Positions 14,575 through 22,885 of a stretch of DNA of 64,000 bases are shown here, piece after piece (position 1 is the stretch's first letter; each line of letters starts with the position of its first letter). The notes below the pieces were generated by a model. That model was not told where the DNA came from, searched no databases, and was given only the letters and a program-made list of their open reading frames with translations. The translations under genes were made by a program, and so were the position numbers. The stretch lies in the NCBI RefSeq assembly GCF_003148625.1, contig NZ_QGGO01000018.1:1-64000 (forward strand), in the 5' to 3' direction. The stretch comes from Arcicella aurantiaca (GTDB lineage: Bacteria > Bacteroidota > Bacteroidia > Cytophagales > Spirosomataceae).

Positions 14575-15613
14575 TCTTGCCTGCCAATTGTCCACAAGCA
14601 GCATCAATATCCTTTCCACGTGAACGACGCACATTTACTACCATATTTTTGCCTTCTAAATAGGTCGCAAATTTAGATAAAGTCTGTGGGTCTGTATTGG
14701 TATAATTTGCTTCAGCGATAGGGTTGTATTCAATGATATTGATTTTGCATGGAAACTGTTTGGCAAATTCCCAAAGTTCTTTTGCATCGTCTAAAGTATC
14801 ATTAAACTTGTAAAATAAAATATATTCTAAGGTAATTCTGCTACCTGTTTTTTTGTAAAAATGTAATAAGGCTTCTTTCAATGCCTCCAAAGTATTCGAC
14901 TCATTGATTGGCATAATTTGATTACGCTTTTCATCATTGGCAGCGTGCAACGAAAGTGCTAAATTGAACTTTACTTCATCATCACCCAATTTTGTAATCA
15001 TCTTAGCAATACCCGCCGTAGAAACCGTAATACGCTTTGGCGACATTCCCAAGCCTTCGGGAGATGTAATATAATTGACCGACTCAATAACATTAGCATA
15101 ATTCAACAAAGGCTCGCCCATGCCCATATACACAATGTTGGTAAGTGGCGTTTGGTAATGTGATTCAGCTTGGTCACGAATACGAACTACTTGGTCGTAG
15201 ATTTCGGCAGGGTCGAGGTTACGCTTTCTGTCCATATAACCCGTTGCACAAAATTTACAAGTCAAAGAGCAACCCACTTGCGAAGAAACACAAGCCGTCA
15301 TACGGTCGTCGGCAGGAATCAGAACACCTTCTACCAAATTTTTATCGTATAATTCAAAGGAAGACTTAATGGTGCGGTCGGAGCTAACTTGTTTTTCAGC
15401 CACTTTTACTGCACGAATTTCAAAATGTTCGGCTAATAATTCACGAGTTTTTAAAGAAAGGTTCGTCATTTCCTCAAAACTTTGAACGGACTTTTTCCAA
15501 AGCCATTCATACACTTGTTTTGCTCTGAATGCTTGTTCTTTATGTTCAGCCAAAAAATCTTTAATTTGAGCAATTGACTGTTTGCGTATATCTTTTTTAA
15601 CGATGGTTTCCAT
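14567..15613 (-). CDS. rlmN: 23S rRNA (adenine2503-C2)-methyltransferase
   Basis: A 348-residue radical SAM enzyme that methylates A2503 of 23S rRNA (and A37 of some tRNAs). The iron-sulfur motif is GCSLTCKFCATGYM, with the catalytic Cys expected at the conserved C-terminal RSRGKDIDAACGQL. The N-terminal helical domain covers residues 1-90. I start at METIVKKD (15613), since upstream codons cover a hairpin and promoter. The leader is described separately. Confidence 0.95.
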   Translation of the reverse strand: METIVKKDIRKQSIAQIKDFLAEHKEQAFRAKQVYEWLWKKSVQSFEEMTNLSLKTRELLAEHFEIRAVKVAEKQVSSDRTIKSSFELYDKNLVEGVLIPADDRMTACVSSQVGCSLTCKFCATGYMDRKRNLDPAEIYDQVVRIRDQAESHYQTPLTNIVYMGMGEPLLNYANVIESVNYITSPEGLGMSPKRITVSTAGIAKMITKLGDDEVKFNLALSLHAANDEKRNQIMPINESNTLEALKEALLHFYKKTGSRITLEYILFYKFNDTLDDAKELWEFAKQFPCKINIIEYNPIAEANYTNTDPQTLSKFATYLEGKNMVVNVRRSRGKDIDAACGQLAGKKK

Positions 15614-15619
15614 GATGAC

Positions 15620-15654
15620 AAAAAAAGAGCAAAGATTTTCGTCTTTACTCTTTT
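15620..15654 (-). promoter_or_regulatory. terminator-like hairpin in the rlmN leader
   Basis: Minus strand reads AAAAGAGTAAAGAC, loop GAAA, ATCTTTGCTCTTTTTT. It ends 7 bases before the rlmN ATG and begins a few bases after the expected transcription start. It could be an attenuator, or simply the terminator of the operon upstream. Confidence 0.7.
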
Positions 15655-15666
15655 GGTTTATTTTTA

Positions 15667-15697
15667 CAAAATTACGAAGAAATGTCTGTGGAATCAA
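15667..15697 (-). promoter_or_regulatory. rlmN promoter
   Basis: TTG at 15697-15695, 20-base spacer, TAATTTTG at 15674-15667 on the minus strand. The start of transcription would be near 15660, putting the hairpin in the leader. Confidence 0.6.
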
Positions 15698-15790
15698 TAA
15701 ATGTTGTATTTTATTGATAATCAATTATTTATGTTTTGTAAAGCCTTTGATTTCTACATGACCTATCTTTTCTATGTAGTTCAACGCTTA

Positions 15791-16585
15791 TTACATAGCT
15801 TCCAACAACAATTCCGCCAAGTCATAAACCTTCACAGAATCTTCTTTTTCTTTATTTTTTACACCGTCCGACATCATTACCATACAAAACGGACAAGCCA
15901 CAGCAATGGTTGACGCTCCCGTTTCAAGAGCATCTTCGATACGTTCAACGTTAATATCTTTATTGCCTTTTTCAGGTTCTTTAAACATTTGAGCTCCACC
16001 TGCTCCACAACAAAGCCCTTTGGTTTTGCAACGCTTCATTTCTACCAAATCAGCGTCTAAGGCTTCTAAAACTGCTCGTGGAGCTTCATAAACATCATTG
16101 GCACGCCCCAAATAGCAAGAGTCATGGTAAGTGATTTTTTTGCCCTTGAATTCTCCGCCACCTGCTAATTTTACTTTTCCAGCATCAATTAATTCCTGCA
16201 AAAAAGTAGAATGGTGAATCACGTCATAATTTCCGCCTAAAGCTGGATATTCATTTTTTAAGGTATTGAAGCAGTGTGGACAAGCCGTCACGATTTTTTT
16301 TACGCCATAGCCATCTAATACTTGAATATTCATAGTTGCCTGCATTTGGAACAAAAACTCGTTTCCTGCTCTACGTGCAGGGTCGCCAGTACATGATTCT
16401 TCTGTACCTAAAACGGCAAATTTTATTCCTACTTTATTTAATATTTTACAGAAAGCAATGGTTACTTTTTTATAACGGTCGTCGAATGAACCAGCACAAC
16501 CTACCCAAAAAAGTATTTCGGGCGTTTCGCCAGAAGCCATCATTTCAGCCATAGTTGGCACTTTATATTCTATTTCTTGTGTCAT
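15791..16585 (-). CDS. CCG-domain Fe-S oxidoreductase subunit
   Basis: A 264-residue protein with two cysteine-rich (CCG) domains as in heterodisulfide reductase subunit B, GlpC and LutA. The first carries VGCAGSFDDRYKK and ACPHCFNTL, the second YHDSCYLGR, LCCGAGGAQMF and VACPFCMVMM, matching the Cx~35CCGx~35CxxC pattern for a noncubane [4Fe-4S] cluster. It is the last gene of a run that begins with the membrane Fe-S protein at 18636-19964, so the two probably work as one oxidoreductase. The electron donor is unknown. Confidence 0.85.
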   Translation of the reverse strand: MTQEIEYKVPTMAEMMASGETPEILFWVGCAGSFDDRYKKVTIAFCKILNKVGIKFAVLGTEESCTGDPARRAGNEFLFQMQATMNIQVLDGYGVKKIVTACPHCFNTLKNEYPALGGNYDVIHHSTFLQELIDAGKVKLAGGGEFKGKKITYHDSCYLGRANDVYEAPRAVLEALDADLVEMKRCKTKGLCCGAGGAQMFKEPEKGNKDINVERIEDALETGASTIAVACPFCMVMMSDGVKNKEKEDSVKVYDLAELLLEAM

Positions 16586-16597
16586 GTTATTGTTGAT

Positions 16598-17458
16598 TTA
16601 AATCTCCTTTTTCATTTCAGTTGCCGTCTTCCTTGAGCCATCGTGACTCCAACCGGGTCTTCCAAAAATATAGCCTAAAGCATATTTAGGGTTGGCTAAA
16701 ACGTCTTTTCCAATGGCAATCCATTCGCCAAAAGCAATTTTTACGGGATTAGAAGTATTGACATTTTCAACTAATCCATATTTAGGGCGATGCGTTTCCT
16801 CGACAAATGTGCCAAACATTCTATCCCAAATAATCAAAATTCCTGCGTAGTTACAATCCAAATATTCAACGTCCGAGCCATGATGAACCCTGTGGTGCGA
16901 AGGCGTATTAAAAATATATTCAAACGGTCGCCACATTTTGCCAATCGTTTCGGTATGAATCCAATATTGATACAATAAACTAATTTGTTGCATCACAATA
17001 ATTACTACTGGGTGAAAGCCTACAATGGGCATCCAAAGATGAAAAACGTAGGAAAAAGTAATATTGCCCGTCCAAGTTTGACGCAAAGCCGAAGCTAAAT
17101 TATACTTTTCAGATGAATGATGCACTTTATGAGATGCCCAAAAATAACGAATCAAATGTGCTTCACGATGAAACCAATAATAACTTAAATCATCTGCAAA
17201 AAATGCCAAAACCCACATCCACCAAGCCGAGCCATCAAGCGTAAAAATGTGAAAGTTATCGTACAAATACCAAAATATCCCTGCCGAAATAGTTTTGGTA
17301 AGCAAGCCCGAAGCTAAATTGCCAAAACCCAGAGCAATCGAAGTAAAAGAATCTTTAAGTTCAATTCTATCACGTTGCTCACGATACAAAAAATAGCCCT
17401 CTATCAATACAGAAATGACAAAGAATGGCACTGCGTAAAGGATTAAATTTGGTGGCAT
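16598..17458 (-). CDS. sterol desaturase / fatty acid hydroxylase family enzyme
   Basis: A 286-residue membrane di-iron enzyme with the histidine clusters HREAH, HKVHH and, further on, HRVHH (in NTPSHHRVHHGSDVEYLD). These bind two irons in the fatty acid hydroxylase superfamily. Three to four membrane segments precede and surround them. Substrate likely a lipid. It lies 12 bases upstream of the CCG-domain gene and probably shares its transcript. Confidence 0.9.
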   Translation of the reverse strand: MPPNLILYAVPFFVISVLIEGYFLYREQRDRIELKDSFTSIALGFGNLASGLLTKTISAGIFWYLYDNFHIFTLDGSAWWMWVLAFFADDLSYYWFHREAHLIRYFWASHKVHHSSEKYNLASALRQTWTGNITFSYVFHLWMPIVGFHPVVIIVMQQISLLYQYWIHTETIGKMWRPFEYIFNTPSHHRVHHGSDVEYLDCNYAGILIIWDRMFGTFVEETHRPKYGLVENVNTSNPVKIAFGEWIAIGKDVLANPKYALGYIFGRPGWSHDGSRKTATEMKKEI

Positions 17459-17469
17459 GGGAATACAGT

Positions 17470-17515
17470 TTAAGTAGGGGTTGGGATTTAGGTATTAGGA
17501 TTTAGTGAAATAATC
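17470..17515. repeat. intergenic repeat, GGATTTAGGTATTAGG type
   Basis: GGGGTTGGGATTTAGGTATT followed by AGGATTTAG. The same phrases appear inverted at 32221-32320, and related ones occur in frame inside the helicase gene at 56261-56415. Confidence 0.5.
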
Positions 17516-17579
17516 CATTGCTAATCAAATGCTTACTCAAAAAGAAGTGTGGATTTAATTGAACAGATTACTTAACAAT

Positions 17580-18569
17580 TCACTCAATTAATACCTTATC
17601 CAAAAACTTCTCTGTCTCTTTTTGAATATTTTCAACATCTTTTGATAAAATTGGTGAAGCTAACACGTGGTTTCCTGCATTGGGAAATGCCATTTTTTGC
17701 TTATTCGTTGAACCTAATTCATCAAACATTTTCAACATCGCAGGCACAGAAACCACTTTGTCTTGCTCTTCTTCGTTTTTATAATAGTAGCCCATAAAAA
17801 CGGGGCATTTTACTTTCGCAAAAGTTTCAGGTTTCATGGCGTGCGTTAAGAAATTCTGTAAAGCAATTACCCCATTTAAGTGATAATGACGACACCAATA
17901 TTTGGCGTGTTCTGGATTGGCAGGCGGAAAATCTCTAATTTCAGTGCCTGTGACTGCTTTTCCTAAAGCTAAGCCCCAGTGATTATCTAACAACTCAGCA
18001 TTATCGTCATAAATCTTGATACATGGCGAATAAATAACGATTGCCTTAATTTCGGGATGTTGTGATGCTAAATAAGTAGTCAAAGCACCGCCAAAAGACG
18101 TTGCAACGACAACTACTTCGTCGCCCAAAGTTTTAGCAATTGCCAAAGCCTTTTCAGCCGAAAGTACAAAATCGTCAGCCGTAACTTTCGCCATTGTTGA
18201 ATCTCCCAAATCAACGCCATGCCCAGCCAAACGAGCTAAATACAGATTTGCTCCGTACTTCTTTGCTAAATTTCTATGAACAGGATTTCCTTCCTCTTGG
18301 GTAGCCGAAAAACCGTGAATGTAAAGAATTGCTAATTTTGTTTTCTCTTTTTTGGTAGAGTCAGCCCAAACAATACGTGCTTGACAGTTTGGACGAAGTC
18401 CTTTTTCAGCGGTTTCGCCTTCATTAATTTGTTGTTCCAACGTTGGTAAATCTCCCGTGAGTTTAAACATAGGAACTTCTAATTTCGGAGCTTCTGGTTT
18501 TGGACCTGATAAATAACCTACTGTTCCTACTCCAATTATTGCGAGGAGGATTTTTAAGAATGTTTTCAT
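17580..18569 (-). CDS. alpha/beta hydrolase, exported or membrane-anchored
   Basis: A 329-residue serine hydrolase. The N-terminus (MKTFLKILLAIIGVGTVGYL) is a signal anchor. LYIHGFSATQEEGNPVHRN gives the oxyanion loop, VATSFGGALTTYL the nucleophile elbow with Ser in a TSFGG context, and PNAGNHVLASPI the catalytic His. Such carboxylesterase-like proteins cleave acyl esters. It is in the same operon as the desaturase-like gene, which would suit lipid handling. Confidence 0.85.
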   Translation of the reverse strand: MKTFLKILLAIIGVGTVGYLSGPKPEAPKLEVPMFKLTGDLPTLEQQINEGETAEKGLRPNCQARIVWADSTKKEKTKLAILYIHGFSATQEEGNPVHRNLAKKYGANLYLARLAGHGVDLGDSTMAKVTADDFVLSAEKALAIAKTLGDEVVVVATSFGGALTTYLASQHPEIKAIVIYSPCIKIYDDNAELLDNHWGLALGKAVTGTEIRDFPPANPEHAKYWCRHYHLNGVIALQNFLTHAMKPETFAKVKCPVFMGYYYKNEEEQDKVVSVPAMLKMFDELGSTNKQKMAFPNAGNHVLASPILSKDVENIQKETEKFLDKVLIE

Positions 18570-18583
18570 TTTGTTCTATTTTT

Positions 18584-18639
18584 GTAACACAGACTTTAGT
18601 CTGTAATTTTTAAAACGAACAGACTGAAGTCTGTGCTAC
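18584..18639. repeat. REP-like inverted pair, ACAGACTTCAGTCTGT type
   Basis: Left core ACAGACTTTAGTCTGT with head GTAAC, right core ACAGACTGAAGTCTGT followed by GCTAC, which is GTAGC on the minus strand. The TAG of this head is the stop codon of the Fe-S oxidoreductase gene (18636-18638). Confidence 0.85.
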
Positions 18640-19964
18640 TTTACCCCCTCAACCCAATTAAATCTATCGCCCTGCGAGAATTTCCAAGGAGCTTGGTTAT
18701 TTTCTAAATTCGAGAACATTGCATTCCAAGAAGCAGGAGCGTCAGATTCTTCCATAATTTGGTAGCGACGTAACTGTAAAATAATATCCAAAGGAGAAAT
18801 ATTGATTGGGCATTCCTGTACGCAGGCGTTGCACGTAGTACAAGCACGAAGTTCCTCAGCAGAAATATGGTCGCCGTAAAGTGATTTACCATCGTCCACA
18901 AAATTTCCGCCATTAGCAGCCATATTAGCCCCTACAATTTCCAAACGGTCACGAGTATCCATCATGATTTTTCTTGGCGAAAGCTGTTTTCCTGTCAGAT
19001 TTGCAGGGCAAGACGAAGTACAACGTCCACATTCAGTACAAGAATAAGCATCCATGAGATTTTTCCAAGTCAAATCCTTTACGTCTTTCGCTCCAAAACG
19101 AGCAATTTCAGCAGGTGCATTAGCATCAGGTTGAGCCATTCCCAACATAATTTGAACTTCCTTCGTTACATCAGGCATATTTGGAATTTCTCCTTTGGGT
19201 TTCAGATTAGAAAAATAGGTATTCGGAAATGCTAAGAAAATGTGCAAGTGTTTTGAATAAGTAACATACAACGCAAAAGCGAAAATACCCAAAATGTGTA
19301 ACCACCAAGTAATGCGTTCATAAGCAATTAACGAGCCTTCGCTCCACGAAGCAAATAAAGGTTTGAGAAATCCTGAAAAAGCAAATGTTCCAACTTTATG
19401 ATAATGTTCGCTTCCCAAGTCTTGCAAAACACTGTCAGCGGCATTCATGGTTAGTAAAGCCGTCATTAAAATAATTTCTGCAAAAAGAATCGTATTAGCA
19501 TCAATTACAGGAAAACCATTTAGCTCACGATGACGAGTAGGTTGCAGACGTTCAACTTTAACAATATTTCTACGAATCAAGAAAATCACACAAACTACCA
19601 ACACACCAACAGCTAAAAACTCAAAGAAATTAATGAGTACACCATAAAAATCACCCAAAATAGGAGCGAACAAACGGTGCGTACCTAAAATGCCATCTAA
19701 TACAATTTCGAGAACTTCAATATTAATCAGAAGAAATCCTGCGTAAACCACAAAGTGTAAAATTCCCACAACGGGACGGTCAAACATCTTTTTTTGTCCG
19801 AAAGCAATTCTAATCATAGTTGCCAATCTTTCAGACGGATTATCAGAACGGTCTTCTGTTCGACCTAACTGTATTGTTTTTTTGATAATACCAATACGTT
19901 TACTAATTAGAAAACCAGCTCCACCAAGTGCCAGTACAAAAAGGATTTGTTGAAGAATGTGCAT
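18636..19964 (-). CDS. membrane Fe-S oxidoreductase with 2x[4Fe-4S] domain
   Basis: A 442-residue protein. The first half has five to six membrane segments (FVVYAGFLLINIEVLE, VLVVCVIFLI, ITWWLHILGIFAFALYV), like a NarI/HdrE heme-binding membrane subunit. Residues about 300-400 carry two ferredoxin motifs, CTECGRCTSSCPANLTG and CTTCNACVQECPINISP. I choose ATG 19964 (MHILQQILFV), since the preceding ten codons read through an intergenic repeat. Probably feeds electrons to, or from, the CCG-domain subunit encoded downstream. The TAG stop lies in a REP head. Confidence 0.88.
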   Translation of the reverse strand: MHILQQILFVLALGGAGFLISKRIGIIKKTIQLGRTEDRSDNPSERLATMIRIAFGQKKMFDRPVVGILHFVVYAGFLLINIEVLEIVLDGILGTHRLFAPILGDFYGVLINFFEFLAVGVLVVCVIFLIRRNIVKVERLQPTRHRELNGFPVIDANTILFAEIILMTALLTMNAADSVLQDLGSEHYHKVGTFAFSGFLKPLFASWSEGSLIAYERITWWLHILGIFAFALYVTYSKHLHIFLAFPNTYFSNLKPKGEIPNMPDVTKEVQIMLGMAQPDANAPAEIARFGAKDVKDLTWKNLMDAYSCTECGRCTSSCPANLTGKQLSPRKIMMDTRDRLEIVGANMAANGGNFVDDGKSLYGDHISAEELRACTTCNACVQECPINISPLDIILQLRRYQIMEESDAPASWNAMFSNLENNQAPWKFSQGDRFNWVEGVK

Positions 19965-20235
19965 GATAAGTAATTGATAATTAATAATTGACAATGGATA
20001 ATTTTACAAAGGGTTAATGAAGCACCTATTCATTTGATATTCGTTTTCGACATTAAGAATGTTGCTTTGATATTCGTTATCTTAAAATGAGCATCAAATA
20101 CCAAAAACTATACATTGAAACTTTCACAATTTACAGATAAAACTAAACGATACAAAGATTGTTAATTCTAAAATGTTATGCAAGCATACTAATTTATATT
20201 TTTTTAATTTTTTTTTAAATTTTTTTCGTTTTCGT
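19965..20235. other. intergenic region without a gene
   Basis: Holds a short inverted TAATTGATAATTAATAATTG repeat next to the Fe-S gene, a second pair of TTGATATTCGTT copies at about 20036 and 20073, and a T-rich tract leading to the tRNA promoter. No open frame with coding character. Confidence 0.5.
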
Positions 20236-20266
20236 TTTGGATTAGAAAAAAAGATTCCTACCTTTG
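20236..20266 (+). promoter_or_regulatory. tRNA-Phe promoter
   Basis: TTTG at 20236-20239, 19-base spacer, TACCTTTG at 20259-20266, the textbook Bacteroidota pattern. Confidence 0.85.
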
Positions 20267-20304
20267 CAGTCCCAAATGACACATCGGGAAGTACCAAAAG
20301 TAAT

Positions 20305-20377
20305 GGTGAAATAGCTCAGTTGGTAGAGCATCGGACTGAAAATCCGTGTGTCGGCGGTTCGAGTCCGCCTTTTACCA
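20305..20377 (+). tRNA. tRNA-Phe (GAA)
   Basis: A 73-nt cloverleaf: acceptor GGTGAAA/TTTTACC with one G-U pair, D arm GCTC...GAGC, anticodon stem TCGGA/TCCGT with loop CTGAAAA (anticodon GAA), variable GTGTC, T arm GGCGG TTCGAGT CCGCC, discriminator A. CCA is not encoded. Confidence 0.97.
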
Positions 20378-20378
20378 C

Positions 20379-20415
20379 AAAAAACCCCTCATACGAAATG
20401 TATGAGGGGTTTTTT
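20379..20415 (+). terminator. tRNA-Phe terminator
   Basis: Stem AAAAAACCCCTCATAC/GTATGAGGGGTTTTTT with loop GAAAT, two bases after the tRNA. Confidence 0.92.
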
Positions 20416-20592
20416 ATTGTGTGGGATATGTAAAGGTATCGCCAATCCTTACAGTTTGGCTCAACTGAATCAAAAAAGGATAATAATGCCTTTTGGAGTA
20501 AAACATTATCCGAATATTGATAATATTCGTTGGCATCGGGATAATATTTTTAAGGGGTGAGCTTAGTTAGATGAAAGCTAAATATAGTTGTT

Positions 20593-20730
20593 CTATTCCC
20601 CCAATCCCTCCAAAATCTCTTCCCATTTAGCCTGTAACAGTTTTTTGTCAGGTAGTTTAGTTTGATAATCTGCTACTAAAGTCGGTGATAATGTCAATAT
20701 CTTACGAAAACTCGCCACAGTGTAGCGAGT
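20593..20730 (-). pseudogene. C-terminal gene remnant downstream of the DUF1016 gene
   Basis: An open frame without a start, bounded by a stop at 20731 and ending in TAG 20593, encodes LSPTLVADYQTKLPDKKLLQ followed by AKWEEILEGLGE. The amphipathic, codon-normal reading looks like the C-terminus of a real protein. The body of the gene is missing. The 5' part of this frame runs through a hairpin (20708-20732). It may be the tail of a deleted neighbour, or a tail cut off the DUF1016 gene by insertion of the hairpin. Confidence 0.4.
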
Positions 20731-20732
20731 TT
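20708..20732. repeat. small palindrome between DUF1016 gene and remnant
   Basis: AAACTCGC and GCGAGTTT, separated by nine bases, between the stop of the nuclease gene and the remnant. Confidence 0.6.
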
Positions 20733-20737
20733 AATTG

Positions 20738-21733
20738 TTATTCCCCCTTAAAGTTATCCAACTCAAAAATAACTCTGTCTTGTTCTATCAATTGTCTTAA
20801 TTCTTCTTCTTTGGGTAGGTACAAACGGTATTTACTGGCGAAAAGTTGTTCATTTTCTGCTAATACGCTGTATTTTACGATGGTATCATCTTTTTCAGTA
20901 CATAAAATTATCCCGATGGTAGGATTGTCGTCAGCACTCTTCTTTAAATCATCGTACATTCTTACATACATATCAATCTGTCCAATGTCTGCGTGCGACA
21001 GTTTGTCGGTTTTTAGGTCAATTAACACGAAACATTTGAGATAATAATTGTAAAAAACCAAATCAATGTAAAAATCCGAAGTATCTGTAACGATGTGTTG
21101 TTGGCGAGCCACAAAGGCAAAACCTTTGCCTAATTCCATTAAAAACTGCTGTATATGATTGATTAAAGCATTTTCTAACTTCTTTTCAGTGAGTATAATA
21201 TCATTAGGTAATCCGTAAAACTCAAGAATGTAGGGGTCTTTGATAATATTTTTCGGGTGCGTCACCAATGTTGTTGCTGATGATAAGATTCTACCGACAT
21301 ATTGCGTTTTTATATTTCTTTGGAGGGTGCGAGTGTCCCAATTTCCTTCAATTGATAAGTCAATGTATTGTAGTCGTTGAGTTTCATTTTTGATTCTACT
21401 AATCATTCTGTAATGCGTCCAACTCAATTCGGTACGCACTGCGTTCCAAATTGGAAAAGCAGTGTAAAAAGCCCTCATATTGTTTAGATTACGTTCATCA
21501 AATCCTGTTCCAAATTCTAAGGTTAAAGATTTTGATAGATTTTTCAAGGTTGCGTTTCCGTAAATAGCCTTTGATTTTCCGTTTTGTTCATCTTCTACAA
21601 TCAATTGCCCAACCTCCCAATACATATTCAACATGATGGCATTACTTGAACGGTATGCAAGTTTTTTAGCTTTTAGTACAACCTCTTTGACGGTCTGAAA
21701 TAGGGTATTTGTATTTTCTAATTGGTTCATCAT
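20738..21733 (-). CDS. DUF1016 (YhcG-like) PD-(D/E)XK nuclease family protein
   Basis: A 331-residue protein. The N-terminal DUF1016_N part has the helices SSNAIMLNMYWEVGQLIVED and LSWTHYRMISRIKNE. The C-terminal PD-(D/E)XK part (about residues 165-320) has the core TSDFYIDLVFYNYYLKCFVL then IDLKTDKLSHADIGQIDMYV, giving the D...D-x-K nuclease residues. Such genes are often mobile and linked to restriction-modification islands. I start at ATG 21733, not the TTG two codons upstream. Gene remnants flank it on both sides. Confidence 0.9.
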   Translation of the reverse strand: MMNQLENTNTLFQTVKEVVLKAKKLAYRSSNAIMLNMYWEVGQLIVEDEQNGKSKAIYGNATLKNLSKSLTLEFGTGFDERNLNNMRAFYTAFPIWNAVRTELSWTHYRMISRIKNETQRLQYIDLSIEGNWDTRTLQRNIKTQYVGRILSSATTLVTHPKNIIKDPYILEFYGLPNDIILTEKKLENALINHIQQFLMELGKGFAFVARQQHIVTDTSDFYIDLVFYNYYLKCFVLIDLKTDKLSHADIGQIDMYVRMYDDLKKSADDNPTIGIILCTEKDDTIVKYSVLAENEQLFASKYRLYLPKEEELRQLIEQDRVIFELDNFKGE

Positions 21734-21758
21734 AAACAAATTTATAAAATTATAGGGT

Positions 21759-21854
21759 CTAAAAAACTATTGCACGTAATTTATCAACCACCTCTTTTAC
21801 AGCTTTCACCACCACAGGTATTTCTTCCGCTTTATTGAATCGTCCAAAATTAAA
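21759..21854 (-). pseudogene. remnant resembling the C-terminus of a cysteine desulfurase
   Basis: A start-less frame ending TAG at 21759 reads FGRFNKAEEIPVVVKAVKEV followed by VDKLRA. The FGRFNKxEEI phrase followed by an amphipathic helix is how NifS/IscS-type cysteine desulfurases commonly end. A stop at 21855 closes it upstream. The assignment is from memory of the family and is tentative. Confidence 0.35.
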
Positions 21855-21874
21855 TCAGCCCTGCTTATACTTCT

Positions 21875-21901
21875 AATTTGTGACGCATTGCGTCACAAAT
21901 T
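21875..21901. repeat. perfect palindrome at the edge of the accessory patch
   Basis: A 27-base palindrome, AATTTGTGACGCA on one arm and its complement on the other around a single central T. It could act as a terminator or be a mobile palindrome. It stands 16 bases from the end of the dienelactone hydrolase gene. Confidence 0.7.
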
Positions 21902-21916
21902 ATTAAGAAAAAAAAC

Positions 21917-22765
21917 TTAAAACTTACTTTTCAAATAAGTAATAGCTAAATTATAAGCATCTTCTGAGGCTACTTTGTCAAATTTTGGGTTTGATGGATT
22001 AGCGAAAGCGTGTTCTGCGTCATAATTTTTTACTTTTATTTTCTTTCCTGCTGAAGCCATGTCTTTTTCAAATTGTGAAACGATTGCTGGAGAAATCCAT
22101 TGTTCTTTGGCTGCAAAAAGTCCTAATACGTCACAATTAAGTGTTTTTAGCTTTTCAACGTCTTTTTCTGGCATTCCGTAATACATTACGCAACCAACGG
22201 CTTGTTTTCCTTCAAGAAGTGCTGATTTCAACGATAAACCACCGCCAAAACACCAACCTACTGAAGCAATTTTTGCTTTTGGACCTACATAGGCTACCGC
22301 TCCTTGAATGATTGATTGTAAACGCTTAGGGTCTGCTCCCGACATATACTTTCCTGCATCTTCTGCCGTAGTTGCTATTTTGCCATCATACATATCAATG
22401 GCAATTACGTTTACGTCTTTCTGCTTTAAATCATTGTAGAAAACCTCTGCTTGCTTTTTGATATGGTCGTTAAGTCCCCACCATTCTTGATATACAAATA
22501 GATATTTATTAGATTTTTTCACTGCATTAATCAAATACGCATTTGCAGTTTGTCCGTCTGGTGTTTTGAATTGTATCATTTCTCCGCCTACCATACTTAC
22601 GTGTGTGTAAGGAAGTGGTTCGGCGTGGGCTTTTTGGAATTCTTTTGTGGAAGCCATCAACTGCATATCATCTTTTTTGAGACTGCTTGTTGGGGAACAG
22701 CAAGTTTGTGAAAAAACAAAATGGCTTACGGTTGATACGAGAAGGGTTAAAAGTAATTTTTTCAT
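21917..22765 (-). CDS. dienelactone hydrolase family protein, secreted
   Basis: A 282-residue protein starting MKKLLLTLLVSTVSHFVFSQ, a signal peptide. The fold shows YQEWWGLNDHIKKQAEVFYN, VGWCFGGGLSLKSAL with the Cys nucleophile in the G-x-C-x-G setting of dienelactone hydrolases, an Asp region, and AEHAFANP with the catalytic His. ATG 22765 is chosen to place the signal peptide at the N-terminus. Substrate unknown. A periplasmic location is implied. Confidence 0.88.
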   Translation of the reverse strand: MKKLLLTLLVSTVSHFVFSQTCCSPTSSLKKDDMQLMASTKEFQKAHAEPLPYTHVSMVGGEMIQFKTPDGQTANAYLINAVKKSNKYLFVYQEWWGLNDHIKKQAEVFYNDLKQKDVNVIAIDMYDGKIATTAEDAGKYMSGADPKRLQSIIQGAVAYVGPKAKIASVGWCFGGGLSLKSALLEGKQAVGCVMYYGMPEKDVEKLKTLNCDVLGLFAAKEQWISPAIVSQFEKDMASAGKKIKVKNYDAEHAFANPSNPKFDKVASEDAYNLAITYLKSKF

Positions 22766-22834
22766 GATATTTATTAAATGTTTATACATTGATGATAACC
22801 AAATGGATTACTTAAAAGTTTTTGGCAGTAAAAC

Positions 22835-22861
22835 AAAAAAGAGGCATGAAGCCTCTTTTTT
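22835..22861 (-). terminator. terminator of the TonB receptor gene
   Basis: AAAAAAGAGGC ATGAA GCCTCTTTTTT, 24 bases past the receptor's stop codon. Confidence 0.88.
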
Positions 22862-22885
22862 GAAGTGATAATAAATCTATGAATG

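Noticed and set aside
19965-20304. A possible origin of replication near rpmH/rnpA or the AT-rich tRNA-Phe region
   Set aside because: No clear cluster of DnaA boxes was seen and dnaA/dnaN are absent from the window.
20173-20433. Plus-strand frame reading through the tRNA-Phe gene
   Set aside because: It covers the promoter, the tRNA and its terminator. The tRNA cloverleaf is complete.
20483-20560. Short frame MPFGVKHYPNIDNIRWHRDN after the tRNA terminator
   Set aside because: Only 24 codons, no promoter or neighbour link, so I do not call it.
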